Below are positions 26,819 to 34,824 of a stretch of DNA of 64,000 nt, piece after piece (the first letter of the stretch is position 1; each line of letters begins with the position of its first letter). The position numbers and the translations under genes were made by a program. Under the pieces are notes generated by a model that saw only the letters and a program-made list of their open reading frames with translations, was not told the origin of the DNA and made no database searches. The DNA comes from DATBVX01 sp963724625 (GTDB lineage: Bacteria > Pseudomonadota > Gammaproteobacteria > Steroidobacterales > Steroidobacteraceae), in contig CAVRVO010000029.1 of assembly GCA_963724625.1 (NCBI GenBank), positions 372,001 to 436,000 of the forward strand. The letters are read 5' to 3'.

Positions 26819-27957
26819 ACCGATTCCTCAGGTACGACGGGCACGGTGAAGTAGAAGCAGGCACCACCGTCCGGCGCCGGACGGTACGCGAGCTTGCCGC
26901 CGTGGGCAAGTACGAGAGTGCGGCTGATAGCAAGCCCGAGCCCGGTACCGTGTGCCTTGGTGGTGAAGAACGGATTGAAGAGATTCTTGATTGCTCCGGG
27001 CTCCACGCCCGGCCCGTAATCGCGCACCGAGAACTCGACGCCCTCGCCGCTGCGCACGACGCGCACCACGATCTCGCGCCGTCTGCTGCCATTCTGTAGC
27101 GTCGCATCGATTCCATTGCGAATGAGATTGATGAGTACCTGCTGCAGTTGTACCGGATCGGCGGTCAACGGCGGCAGCTGCTGTTCGACGTCGAACAGCA
27201 GGCGCACATCGTTCGCCCGCGAATCGGGACGCGCCAGGGCCGCGAGGTCTTCGAGCAGGCGGTTGCAGTCGACCTGCTCCTGACGCACTTCCCGGTTGCT
27301 GACGAACGCACGCAGGCGCCTGATCACCTCGCCGGCGCGCAGCGCCTGCTGACTGATTTGCACCAGCGCGTCGCGGATCTCTTCGGTGCTCGCAGCGGCG
27401 CCACGCGCGATCAGGTGCTGGCAGGCCTGCGCGTAGGTGGTGATTGCGGCAAGCGGCTGGTTGAGCTCGTGTGCAAGCCCCGCTGCCATCTCACCCATCG
27501 TGCTGAGACGCGCAACATGCGTGAGACGCTCACGCGCCTGCATTACTTCGTTCTCGGCTGCGACGCGCCCGGAAAGATCGTGAATGAAACCGACGAAGCG
27601 TGGCGGATCGACGCCGGCCACACGGCCCACGGACAGTGCCGCCGGAAAGATCGAGCCATCCCGCCGCTGCGCCTGGACCTCGCGCCCCATGCCGATGATG
27701 CGTGCTTCGCCGGTCGCGAGATAGCGGCGCAGGTATCCGTCATGGGAGCTGCGGTCCGGTTCGGGCATCAACATGCTGACGTTGCGGCCGATGGCCTCCT
27801 GCCGGGAAAAGCCGAAGAGCCTTTCGGCCGCCGGATTGAAGGTCTCGATGCGGCCGGCAGCATCGATGACCATTACCGCATCCACGGCTGCATCGAGGAG
27901 AGCGCGCAACTCCTCGGTTGCCGCCTCGGGCAGCATTTGATTCGTGGAATCCGCCAT
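26815..27957 (-). CDS. fixL: FixL-like oxygen-sensing histidine kinase
   Basis: 380 residues. An N-terminal PAS domain (about 20-130) has the haem-PAS hallmarks: MPEPDRSSHDGYLRRY with His72 where Bradyrhizobium FixL has its haem-binding His200, and GREVQAQRRDGSIFP carrying the Arg used in oxygen sensing. Then come the dimerisation/phosphoacceptor motif LAHELNQPLAA (His163) and the ATPase boxes NLIRNGIDA, VRDYGPGVEP and GTGLGLAISRTLV. There are no membrane segments, so it is a soluble sensor. Low oxygen should trigger autophosphorylation and transfer to the adjacent FixJ (known for the family). The promoter region is shared with a USP gene and carries a FixJ-like motif, suggesting self-control. 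Confidence 0.94.
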   Translation of the reverse strand: MADSTNQMLPEAATEELRALLDAAVDAVMVIDAAGRIETFNPAAERLFGFSRQEAIGRNVSMLMPEPDRSSHDGYLRRYLATGEARIIGMGREVQAQRRDGSIFPAALSVGRVAGVDPPRFVGFIHDLSGRVAAENEVMQARERLTHVARLSTMGEMAAGLAHELNQPLAAITTYAQACQHLIARGAAASTEEIRDALVQISQQALRAGEVIRRLRAFVSNREVRQEQVDCNRLLEDLAALARPDSRANDVRLLFDVEQQLPPLTADPVQLQQVLINLIRNGIDATLQNGSRRREIVVRVVRSGEGVEFSVRDYGPGVEPGAIKNLFNPFFTTKAHGTGLGLAISRTLVLAHGGKLAYRPAPDGGACFYFTVPVVPEESV

Positions 27958-27991
27958 GTCTTACTTTGCATGTAGCAGCACTCGCAATGCA

Positions 27992-28006
27992 CTAGGTGTT
28001 TTCCGC
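27992..28006 (+). promoter_or_regulatory. Weak FixJ-like site between fixL and USP
   Basis: CTAGGTGTTTTCCGC resembles GTAGGTAGTTTCCGA (25069) at 11 of 15 positions, with changes inside the core. It lies 35 bases from the fixL start on the minus strand and 78 bases before the USP start. Weaker than the other sites but in the right place for autoregulation. Confidence 0.3.
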
Positions 28007-28083
28007 ATATCCCGTGCGGCAAGTGACGATACCGGCTCCGCAGCCTCACTGACATGATGCAGCCACTACTTGAGGCAGGCACC

Positions 28084-28995
28084 ATGGACACACCACAGCA
28101 CATTCTCGTCGTCATCGATCCCACCGCCACTCAACACCCGGCCCTCGCTCGAGCGCGAGAGCTGGCACGTGCCTTCGGCGCGCGGCTGGAACTGTTCGTG
28201 TGCCGCACGCCGCGCGATGCGGTGCAGGCCGCAGAGTCTCTGGACCCGGAGCGCGTGGCACAGGGCTTGCGGGAGGATGGCATCGACGCCAGCGTCGATG
28301 TGTCGTTCGACACGACGCTGCACGTCGGCATCGTGCGCAAGGTGCTGCGCTCATCGCCGTCGCTGGTCATGAAGGACGCGCATCCCCACACCCTGCTGCG
28401 CCGCTCGTGGCAGGGAAACACGGACTGGCAACTGGTGCGCCTCTGTCCGGCACCACTCCTGTTCGTGCGCCCGGGACCGTGGAACGCGCGCCCTCGAATC
28501 GCTGCGGCCGTGGATGTCGCGCACCCCGGAGAGAAGCCGGCCCAGCTCGATCACACGCTGCTTGCCGCCGCCGAGCGCTTCGCGCTCGCCACGGACGGAG
28601 AGTTCCACGCAGTGCATGCCTACACTCCGGTCAGCGCCCTGGCCGCGCGCGCAACAGTGCACGCAGTGTCGATGGCGGCTGCGGTGGCTCCGATCGAGGT
28701 GATCACGGACAACGAGGCGATGGTGCGCTATGACTTTGCCGCGCTGCTGCGGTCACACCCGGTGCTGAGTGGACGCCGTCACGTCGTCGCGGGCACACCC
28801 TCCGAAGCGTTGCTGCGCTTTGTGGGGCAGAAGGGTATCGACCTGCTGGTAATGGGCGCCTATGCGCGCGGCTGGATCTACAACGTAGCGGTCGGCAGCA
28901 CCACGGAGCGAGTGCTCGATGTCCTGCCCTGCGACGTGCTGGTGTTGAAGCCTGCCAGCTTCGAGTGTCCGTTGAGCGCACCGGCGCGAGCCTGA
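28084..28995 (+). CDS. Tandem universal stress protein
   Basis: 303 residues from MDTPQHILVVIDPTATQHP; an upstream in-frame ATG at 28054 is less likely. The first domain holds LHVGIVRKVL and SLVMKDAHPHTLLRR; the second ends DLLVMGAYARGWIYNVAVG and CDVLVLKPASF. It is the closest intact relative of the broken USP, sharing the IVDPT/VIDPT opening and the HHH/HPH region. It diverges from fixLJ and shares a hairpin with the converging aldo/keto reductase gene at its 3' end. Confidence 0.93.
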   Translation: MDTPQHILVVIDPTATQHPALARARELARAFGARLELFVCRTPRDAVQAAESLDPERVAQGLREDGIDASVDVSFDTTLHVGIVRKVLRSSPSLVMKDAHPHTLLRRSWQGNTDWQLVRLCPAPLLFVRPGPWNARPRIAAAVDVAHPGEKPAQLDHTLLAAAERFALATDGEFHAVHAYTPVSALAARATVHAVSMAAAVAPIEVITDNEAMVRYDFAALLRSHPVLSGRRHVVAGTPSEALLRFVGQKGIDLLVMGAYARGWIYNVAVGSTTERVLDVLPCDVLVLKPASFECPLSAPARA

Positions 28996-29013
28996 TCGAA
29001 TATCTTCGATCAG
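28992..29013. terminator. Symmetric hairpin holding both stop codons of convergent genes
   Basis: A nine-base perfect stem, CTGATCGAA / TTCGATCAG, with a four-base loop TATC. The left arm contains the USP stop TGA (28993-28995) and the right arm the aldo/keto reductase stop (29010-29012, minus strand). There is no T-run, so it is either a weak bidirectional terminator or an RNA 3'-end stabiliser. It also marks the edge of the stress island. Confidence 0.45.
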
Positions 29014-30008
29014 CGATTGACCATCTCCATCATGCCCGGCGCGTAGCGTGGGCCCGAAGCCGCTCCCTTGGGTGAAAGGGCTGCGATTGCTCTCAGCTCC
29101 TCCGCCGACAGACGCACATCGACCGCACCGGCGTTCTCTTCGAGCCGCGCGGTGCTGCTGGTGCCCGGAATCGGCACGATGTCTTCGCCTTGCGCCAGCA
29201 ACCAGGCAAGTGCCAACTGCGAGGGCGTGCAACGTTTGCTGCGTGCAAGCGACGTCACGTGTTCGGCCAAGGCCAGGTTCCTGGCGAAATTCTCGCCCTG
29301 GAAACGGGGCGAGGCGCGGCGCCAATCGTCCGGCGCCAGATCCTCGATGCGCTTGAAGCGACCGGCGAGAAAGCCCCGGCCGAGCGGCGAATACGGCACG
29401 AACCCGATGCCCAGCTCTCGCACTGTGGGCAGAATCTCGTCCTCGGGATCGCGGCTGAACAGCGAATATTCAGTCTGCAGCGCGCTGAGCGGATGAACTT
29501 TGTGCGCGCGCCGGATGGTTGCCGGCCCCGCCTCGGAGAGACCGAGATGGCGCACCTTGCCCGCGCGCACGAGAGCAGCCATTGCGCCCACGGTGTCCTC
29601 GATCGGCGTCTCGGGATCGACGCGGTGCAGGTAATAGAGATCGACATGATCGACGCCCAGGCGCTGAAGCGAGGCCTCGCATGCCTTGCGCACGCTCTCG
29701 GGCCGACCGTCGATGCCGCCGGTGCGGCTCTGGGTCGAGCTTGCCTCGGTGAAGCCGAACTTGGTCGCCAACTCCACGCCGTCGCGCCGGCCTTTGAGCG
29801 CTTTGCCGACCTTCACCTCCGAATCGCCATAGACGTTGGCGGTATCGAGGAACGTCACGCCCAGGTCGAGCGCGCGATGGATGAGCGAAATGGCATCGTC
29901 GTCATCGCGCACCGAGCTGCTGTAGATTTCCGCGATCCCGAGGCTCATGCAGCCGAGACCGAGTGCTGAAACGGAGAGGCCCTCGCGGCCAAGTTTGCGT
30001 CGTTGCAT
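29010..30008 (-). CDS. Aldo/keto reductase
   Basis: 332 residues starting MQRRKLGREGLSVSALGLG, with AAGGAG at good spacing; the open frame extends upstream but the family begins here. It is a TIM-barrel NADPH oxidoreductase: catalytic Asp/Tyr in LDTANVYGDSEV, Lys in LATKFGF, His in LYYLHRVDPETPIEDTV, and the cofactor-binding segment IPGTSSTARLEENAGA. It belongs to the AKR13-like group that reduces assorted carbonyls; substrate not predictable. Downstream of the cystathionine genes by 14 bases, so likely in the same transcript. Confidence 0.92.
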   Translation of the reverse strand: MQRRKLGREGLSVSALGLGCMSLGIAEIYSSSVRDDDDAISLIHRALDLGVTFLDTANVYGDSEVKVGKALKGRRDGVELATKFGFTEASSTQSRTGGIDGRPESVRKACEASLQRLGVDHVDLYYLHRVDPETPIEDTVGAMAALVRAGKVRHLGLSEAGPATIRRAHKVHPLSALQTEYSLFSRDPEDEILPTVRELGIGFVPYSPLGRGFLAGRFKRIEDLAPDDWRRASPRFQGENFARNLALAEHVTSLARSKRCTPSQLALAWLLAQGEDIVPIPGTSSTARLEENAGAVDVRLSAEELRAIAALSPKGAASGPRYAPGMMEMVNR

Positions 30009-30022
30009 GGCAGATACTCCTT

Positions 30023-31183
30023 TTAGCCAAGCGCCTGTTCCAGATCGGCGATCAGGTCCTCGACATCCTCGATGCCTACCGAGAGCCGGATCAGCGAATC
30101 GTTGATGCCGAGCGCGGCGCGTTGATCGGCGGGCACCGACGCGTGCGTCATGATGCCGGGATGATCGACCAGGCTCTCGACTCCGCCGAGGCTCTCGGCG
30201 ATCGCGAAGATGCGGCAGCGCTCGAGGCACCGGCGCGCGGCTTCGAGCCCGCCGCGAATGAAGAAGCTCACGATGCCGCTGAAGCCGTTTTGCATCTGCG
30301 CTCGAGCGAGCGCGTGCTGCGGGTGACTCGGCAGTCCCGGGTACAGAACTCGCTCCACCTGCGCGTGACTCTCCAGCCACTGTGCAACCTTCAACGCACT
30401 CTCACTGCACTGGCGCATGCGTAGCGGCAGCGTCTTCAGTCCGCGCAGGGCGAGAAAGCTGTCGAAGGGACTGCCGACGGCGCCGACGGCGTTCTGTAGA
30501 AAAGCCATGCGCTCGGCAAGTGCTGAATCCTTCACCACGACGATCCCGCCGATCATGTCGGAGTGTCCGTTGAGGAACTTGGTCGCTGAATGCACCACGA
30601 TGTCACAGCCGAGCTCGAGCGGCCGCTGGATCCACGGCGTCGCGAAGGTATTGTCCACCGCGGTGAGAATGCCGCGCGCGCGCGCGATCGCCGCTACGGC
30701 CTTCAGATCGACGATGCGCAGCGTTGGATTGGTAGGTGTTTCGATCCAGATGAGCCGGGTTTCGGCCCGCAGGCTTTTCGCGAGCACCTGTGTGTCCGCC
30801 ATATCGACAAAACTGACGTCGAGTCCCGCGGAGCGCTTCCTCACCTGGCTGAAAAGGCGCCGCGTGCCGCCATAGAGGTCCTCCATCGCTACGACGTGCG
30901 CGCCACTGTCCAGCAGCTCGAGAACCGTGGCAGTCGCCGCAAGCCCGGAGGCAAAGGCAAAACCCTGCACGCCGCCCTCTAGATCTGCGATGCAGCGTTC
31001 ATACGCCATGCGGGTCGGATTCTGCGTGCGCGAATACTCGTATCCCTTGTGCACGCCCGGGCTCGACTGCGCGTAAGTCGAGCTCACGTGGATCGGTGAC
31101 ATCACCGCGCCCGTCGTCGCATCCGGCTGCTGGCCGGCGTGAATGGCGCGAGTAGCGAAGCCTGCTTTGCGATCTTTCTGCAT
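30023..31183 (-). CDS. Cystathionine gamma-synthase/lyase family PLP enzyme
   Basis: 386 residues. Motifs of Cys/Met-metabolism PLP enzymes: FATRAIHAGQQPDATTGAV, YEYSRTQNPTR, GFAFASGLAA for phosphate binding, ETPTNPTLRIVD, the Schiff-base Lys in VHSATKFLNGHSDMIGG, and GGVESLVDHP near the end. Gamma-synthase and gamma-lyase cannot be told apart safely by eye. The adjacent cystathionine beta-synthase favours lyase, completing reverse transsulfuration from homocysteine to cysteine. It lies 17 bases after that gene. Confidence 0.92.
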   Translation of the reverse strand: MQKDRKAGFATRAIHAGQQPDATTGAVMSPIHVSSTYAQSSPGVHKGYEYSRTQNPTRMAYERCIADLEGGVQGFAFASGLAATATVLELLDSGAHVVAMEDLYGGTRRLFSQVRKRSAGLDVSFVDMADTQVLAKSLRAETRLIWIETPTNPTLRIVDLKAVAAIARARGILTAVDNTFATPWIQRPLELGCDIVVHSATKFLNGHSDMIGGIVVVKDSALAERMAFLQNAVGAVGSPFDSFLALRGLKTLPLRMRQCSESALKVAQWLESHAQVERVLYPGLPSHPQHALARAQMQNGFSGIVSFFIRGGLEAARRCLERCRIFAIAESLGGVESLVDHPGIMTHASVPADQRAALGINDSLIRLSVGIEDVEDLIADLEQALG

Positions 31184-31200
31184 CGAGTCTCTCCCGACCG

Positions 31201-32571
31201 TCAGGCTTTCGGCTTCTGCCGGCGCAGGTAGTTCAGCACATCGGTGCGCGTGATGATGCCGAGGAATTGTGTGCCATCAGTGACTGCCGCGTAGGGCGCG
31301 ACCTGCAGGATCGACACCAGGCTGTTGACCGGCATTTCCTTGGGCACGCTGATGAACGCGGTCTGCATCGCATCGCGCACCGGCGCATCGAGACGCTCCG
31401 GAAACCCGAACACGAACCGCATGATGTCTTCTTCCGTGAGCACCCCGATCAACCGCTCGTGTTCGAGCACCGGCAACTGTGAGAAGCCGGCATTGCGCAG
31501 CCGATTGTGTGCGGTGGCGACGATGTCACTGGGACCGACCGTCACCGCGGCATGCTCGGTGTGCAGGCGGCCGATCAGGTCGCGCAGATCGCCGTAGTTC
31601 TTGCGCTGGATGAAGCCTTCGTCCTCCATCCAGAAATCGTTGTAGAGCTTGGAGAGGTACTTGTTGCCGGTATCACAGGCAAACGTGAGCACGCGTTTCG
31701 GCGTCTTCTGCTCGCGGCAGTAGCGCAGCGCGGCCGCCAGCAGCGTGCCGGTCGATGAGCCCGCGAGCAGGCCTTCCTTGCGCAACAACGCCCGTGCGGT
31801 CGCGAACGACTCCGCATCCGGAATGCTGTATGCGCGTTTGGTGAGCGAGAAATCCGCGATGTCCGGAATGAAGTCCTCACCGATCCCCTCCACCAGCCAG
31901 CCGGTCTTGCGCGTGATCTGGCCGCTGCGGACATACTCGGCGACGACCGAGCCCTGCGGATCGGCCAGCACGATATCGACGTGCGGCGCGACGCTCAGAA
32001 AGTACTTGGTGAGTCCTGCAATCGTGCCGCTGCTGCCGACGCCTACAACGATAGCGTCCAGTTTGTGCTCCATCTGTTCCCAGATCTCGGGCGCGGTCGT
32101 GGCCTCGTGGGCCTTGGAATTGTCCGGGTTGCCGAACTGGTTGATGAAATAGGCGCCCCGTTCACGTGCGATGCGTGCGCCGAGATCCTGGTAGTACTCC
32201 GGGTGGCCGCGCGCGACATCCGATCGGGTCAGCACCACCTCCGCGCCCATCGCGCGCAGATTGAAGATCTTTTCCTGGCTCATCTTGTCGGGAAGCACGA
32301 GGATCAGCTTGTAACCTTTTTGTGCAGCTACCAATGCGAGGCCGAGCCCGGTGTTGCCGGCGGTCGCTTCGACCAGGGTGTCGCCGGGATGTATCCGGCC
32401 GCGTCGTTCCGCCTCTTCGATCATGGAAACGCCGATACGATCCTTGATGGAACCACCCGGATTCATCAGCTCGAGTTTCAGATACAGTTCGCACTGGCCG
32501 GTATCGAAGCGACTGACCCGAAGCAATGGCGTGCGGCCGATCATTTCGAGCACGCTGGAGTAGACTTGCAT
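31201..32571 (-). CDS. Cystathionine beta-synthase with CBS pair
   Basis: 456 residues from MQVYSSVLEMIGRTPL, supported by AGGG seven bases upstream; a start at 32592 would add seven residues. The PLP Lys is in MNPGGSIKDRIGVSM, the substrate/phosphate loop in ATAGNTGLGLALV and VGSSGTIAGL. The last 120 residues are two CBS domains (FSQLPVLEHERLIGVLTEEDI and FLGIITRTDVLNYL), usual in CBS enzymes but absent from cysteine synthases. It joins serine and homocysteine. Divergent from prmC. With the methionine-cycle operon at 37-46 kb, homocysteine is handled by both routes. Confidence 0.93.
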   Translation of the reverse strand: MQVYSSVLEMIGRTPLLRVSRFDTGQCELYLKLELMNPGGSIKDRIGVSMIEEAERRGRIHPGDTLVEATAGNTGLGLALVAAQKGYKLILVLPDKMSQEKIFNLRAMGAEVVLTRSDVARGHPEYYQDLGARIARERGAYFINQFGNPDNSKAHEATTAPEIWEQMEHKLDAIVVGVGSSGTIAGLTKYFLSVAPHVDIVLADPQGSVVAEYVRSGQITRKTGWLVEGIGEDFIPDIADFSLTKRAYSIPDAESFATARALLRKEGLLAGSSTGTLLAAALRYCREQKTPKRVLTFACDTGNKYLSKLYNDFWMEDEGFIQRKNYGDLRDLIGRLHTEHAAVTVGPSDIVATAHNRLRNAGFSQLPVLEHERLIGVLTEEDIMRFVFGFPERLDAPVRDAMQTAFISVPKEMPVNSLVSILQVAPYAAVTDGTQFLGIITRTDVLNYLRRQKPKA

Positions 32572-32642
32572 GAAAATCCCTGCCGTCGGCATCGAGGCTC
32601 ACGAATGGTGCGCGATTGTACGTTAACGTCGGGGCTGCGCCC

Positions 32643-33506
32643 ATGAGCACAGCCGCGACTGGTGACAGTCTTTTCACGGTCAGCGACCTGCTCGAAAGTG
32701 CGATCGCGGATTTGACGGCGACGAGCCCGAGTGCGCGCCTCGATGCGGAACTTCTGCTCACACATACCCTCGAGCGTCCACGCAGTTTCGTTCACAGCCA
32801 TGCGGGTGAGACCGTAGCGCCCGCGCTCGCCGCCCAGGTTCGTGAGCTCGTCAAACGTCGCCTCAGTGGCGAGCCCGTCGCGTATATCGTGCGACGGCGT
32901 GAATTCTGGTCACTCGACTTCGAAGTGGATAGCAGCGTGCTGATTCCAAGGCCCGAAACCGAACTTCTGGTAGAAATCGCGCTCGAGACCCTGCCCATCG
33001 AAACTCACTCGCGAGTACTGGAACTTGGCACCGGCAGCGGCGCTGTCGCGCTCGCGATTGCCCACGACCGCCCGAACGCCCGCGTGACTGCTACGGACGT
33101 CTCGGCGCCAGCGCTGGTTCTCGCGTGTCGCAACGCGGAGCGACTCGAGATCGGCAATGTCACCTTTCTCGCTGGTTCCTGGTATGAGCCGGTCGGCGCG
33201 ATGCATTGCGATCTGATCGTGTCGAATCCGCCCTACGTGGCTGCCGACGATCCGGCCCTTTCCTCGGGCGATAACAGTCATGAGCCACGCGCAGCACTCA
33301 CGCCGGGTCGAACCGGGCTGGAAGCCATCGAACAGATCCTGGCGCGGGCCCGCGAGCACCTGCGCTCAGGCGGATGGCTCGCCGTCGAGCACGGCGCCGA
33401 ACAGGGTGCGGCCGTTCGCGCGCTGTTTTCGCGGCATGGTTTGAGTACCATACGCACCCGCCAGGATCTGGCCGGACACGAGCGCGTGACCGCCGGATGC
33501 AATTGA
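32643..33506 (+). CDS. prmC: Peptide chain release factor N5-glutamine methyltransferase
   Basis: 287 residues from ATG 32643. N-terminal helical domain with ARLDAELLLTHTL and the hallmark RRREFWSLDF; the SAM site is ELGTGSGAVALAIA and the catalytic NPPY motif is in DLIVSNPPYVAADDP. PrmC methylates the GGQ glutamine of RF1 and RF2, raising termination efficiency. Here it precedes a cyclophilin and mtgA rather than following prfA. Length and motifs are complete. Confidence 0.95.
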   Translation: MSTAATGDSLFTVSDLLESAIADLTATSPSARLDAELLLTHTLERPRSFVHSHAGETVAPALAAQVRELVKRRLSGEPVAYIVRRREFWSLDFEVDSSVLIPRPETELLVEIALETLPIETHSRVLELGTGSGAVALAIAHDRPNARVTATDVSAPALVLACRNAERLEIGNVTFLAGSWYEPVGAMHCDLIVSNPPYVAADDPALSSGDNSHEPRAALTPGRTGLEAIEQILARAREHLRSGGWLAVEHGAEQGAAVRALFSRHGLSTIRTRQDLAGHERVTAGCN

Positions 33507-33528
33507 AACTGCAACACGAGAGCTTTTC

Positions 33529-34032
33529 ATGTCACCGACAGTGCTGTTCAAGACCTCGCTCGGGGAATTCACCATCGAGCTCGAGCCCAAAGATGCCCCG
33601 ATCACCGTGGAGAACTTTCTGCGTTACGTCGACGATGGGTTTTTCGACGGCACCATCTTTCACCGCATCGTCCCCGGATTCGTGATCCAGGGCGGCGGCC
33701 TGACGCCGGAGTTCGATCCCAAGGAAACCCGACCGCCGATCAAGAACGAAGCCGCCAATGGTTTGCGGAATCTGCGCGGCACGCTATCGATGGCGCGCAC
33801 CAACGCAGTCGACAGCGCCACCTCGCAGTTCTTCGTCAATCTGAAGGACAACGCCTTTCTCGACCACAAGTCCGGCAATTTCGGCTATGCGGTGTTCGGT
33901 CGCGTCACGCGCGGCATGGACGTGATCGATCAGGTCGCCAAGGTGCGCACCGGCAAGCGCAAGGGCTACGATGATGCGCCGCTTGAGAGCGTAATGATCG
34001 AGTCGGCGCGCCGCGTGCAACCCGCAGCTTGA
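33529..34032 (+). CDS. Cyclophilin-type peptidyl-prolyl isomerase
   Basis: 167 residues without a signal peptide, so cytoplasmic like PpiB. It contains FTIELEPKDAPITVENFL, FDGTIFHRIVPGFVIQGG with the catalytic Arg, SMARTNAVDSATSQFFVN, and YAVFGRVTRGMDVIDQV. It catalyses cis-trans isomerisation of proline peptide bonds. It lies 22 bases after prmC and 26 before mtgA, probably one transcript. Confidence 0.96.
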   Translation: MSPTVLFKTSLGEFTIELEPKDAPITVENFLRYVDDGFFDGTIFHRIVPGFVIQGGGLTPEFDPKETRPPIKNEAANGLRNLRGTLSMARTNAVDSATSQFFVNLKDNAFLDHKSGNFGYAVFGRVTRGMDVIDQVAKVRTGKRKGYDDAPLESVMIESARRVQPAA

Positions 34033-34058
34033 GCAAGCTCTGGTTCTGATCAGCGGCG

Positions 34059-34778
34059 ATGGCGGCGCGCAGCCTCGGCCGGCGAATCACGCGATTCCTG
34101 ATCTGGGTCGCAATCCTGTGGTTCGGCGCGACGCTGCTCACGGTGCTGGCGCTGCGTTGGCTCGATGCGCCGAGCTCGGCATTCATGATGAGTGCCCGGA
34201 TCGACGCGCTGGTGAGCGGCGATCGCAGATACCAGACCCGCTACGAGTGGGTCGACTATCGACGCATCTCCCCCAACGCCGCGATTGCGGTGATCGCAGC
34301 CGAAGATCAACGCTTTGCCGAGCACGTGGGGTTCGATCTCAAGTCGATCGATGAGTCGATCCGCCAGCACCAACATGGCAAGCGGCTGCGAGGCGCGAGC
34401 ACCATCAGCCAGCAGGTCGCCAAGAATCTTTTCCTGTGGAACAACCCAAGTTTCGTGCGCAAGGGGTTCGAAGCCTACTTCACGATCCTGATCGAAACGC
34501 TGTGGCCGAAGCAGCGCATCCTGGAGATGTACCTGAACATCGCGGAGTTCGGCCGGGGTACTTACGGCGTCGGCGCCGCCAGCCGGTACTTCTATGGCAA
34601 GTCAGCCGCGCGACTGACGCCGGCAGAAGGCGCTCTCCTCGCTGCGGTGTTGCCGAGTCCGCGGCGCCTCAGTGTTCGCTCGCCTTCAGCTTACGTGCGC
34701 CAGCGGCAGAACTGGATTCTGTGGCAGATGCGCGCGCTCGGCGGACGTTCTTACCTGCTCGCATTCGAGTCCGGCTGA
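34059..34778 (+). CDS. mtgA: Monofunctional peptidoglycan glycosyltransferase
   Basis: 239 residues. A single N-terminal transmembrane helix (residues about 12-32) anchors a family 51 glycosyltransferase domain. Motifs: catalytic Glu in IAAEDQRFAEHVGFD, GASTISQQVAKNLFLW, RKGFEAYFTILIE, and KQRILEMYLNIAEFGRGTYG. It polymerises lipid II into glycan strands at the periplasmic side. It lacks a transpeptidase domain and is of normal MtgA length. Confidence 0.96.
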   Translation: MAARSLGRRITRFLIWVAILWFGATLLTVLALRWLDAPSSAFMMSARIDALVSGDRRYQTRYEWVDYRRISPNAAIAVIAAEDQRFAEHVGFDLKSIDESIRQHQHGKRLRGASTISQQVAKNLFLWNNPSFVRKGFEAYFTILIETLWPKQRILEMYLNIAEFGRGTYGVGAASRYFYGKSAARLTPAEGALLAAVLPSPRRLSVRSPSAYVRQRQNWILWQMRALGGRSYLLAFESG

Positions 34779-34824
34779 GCCCGGAGAGGTTCCAAATGAA
34801 TATGTGCCCAAACGGAGGCAGATC

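Noticed and set aside
29010..30380. A longer aldo/keto reductase starting at 30380
   Set aside because: The extra 124 residues are antisense-like and overlap the cystathionine gene; AAGGAG marks the start at 30008.
1..32000. FNR/ANR/Dnr boxes (TTGAT-N4-ATCAA) as the regulator of the island
   Set aside because: I found no convincing copy in the intergenic regions read, whereas FixJ-like sites recur.
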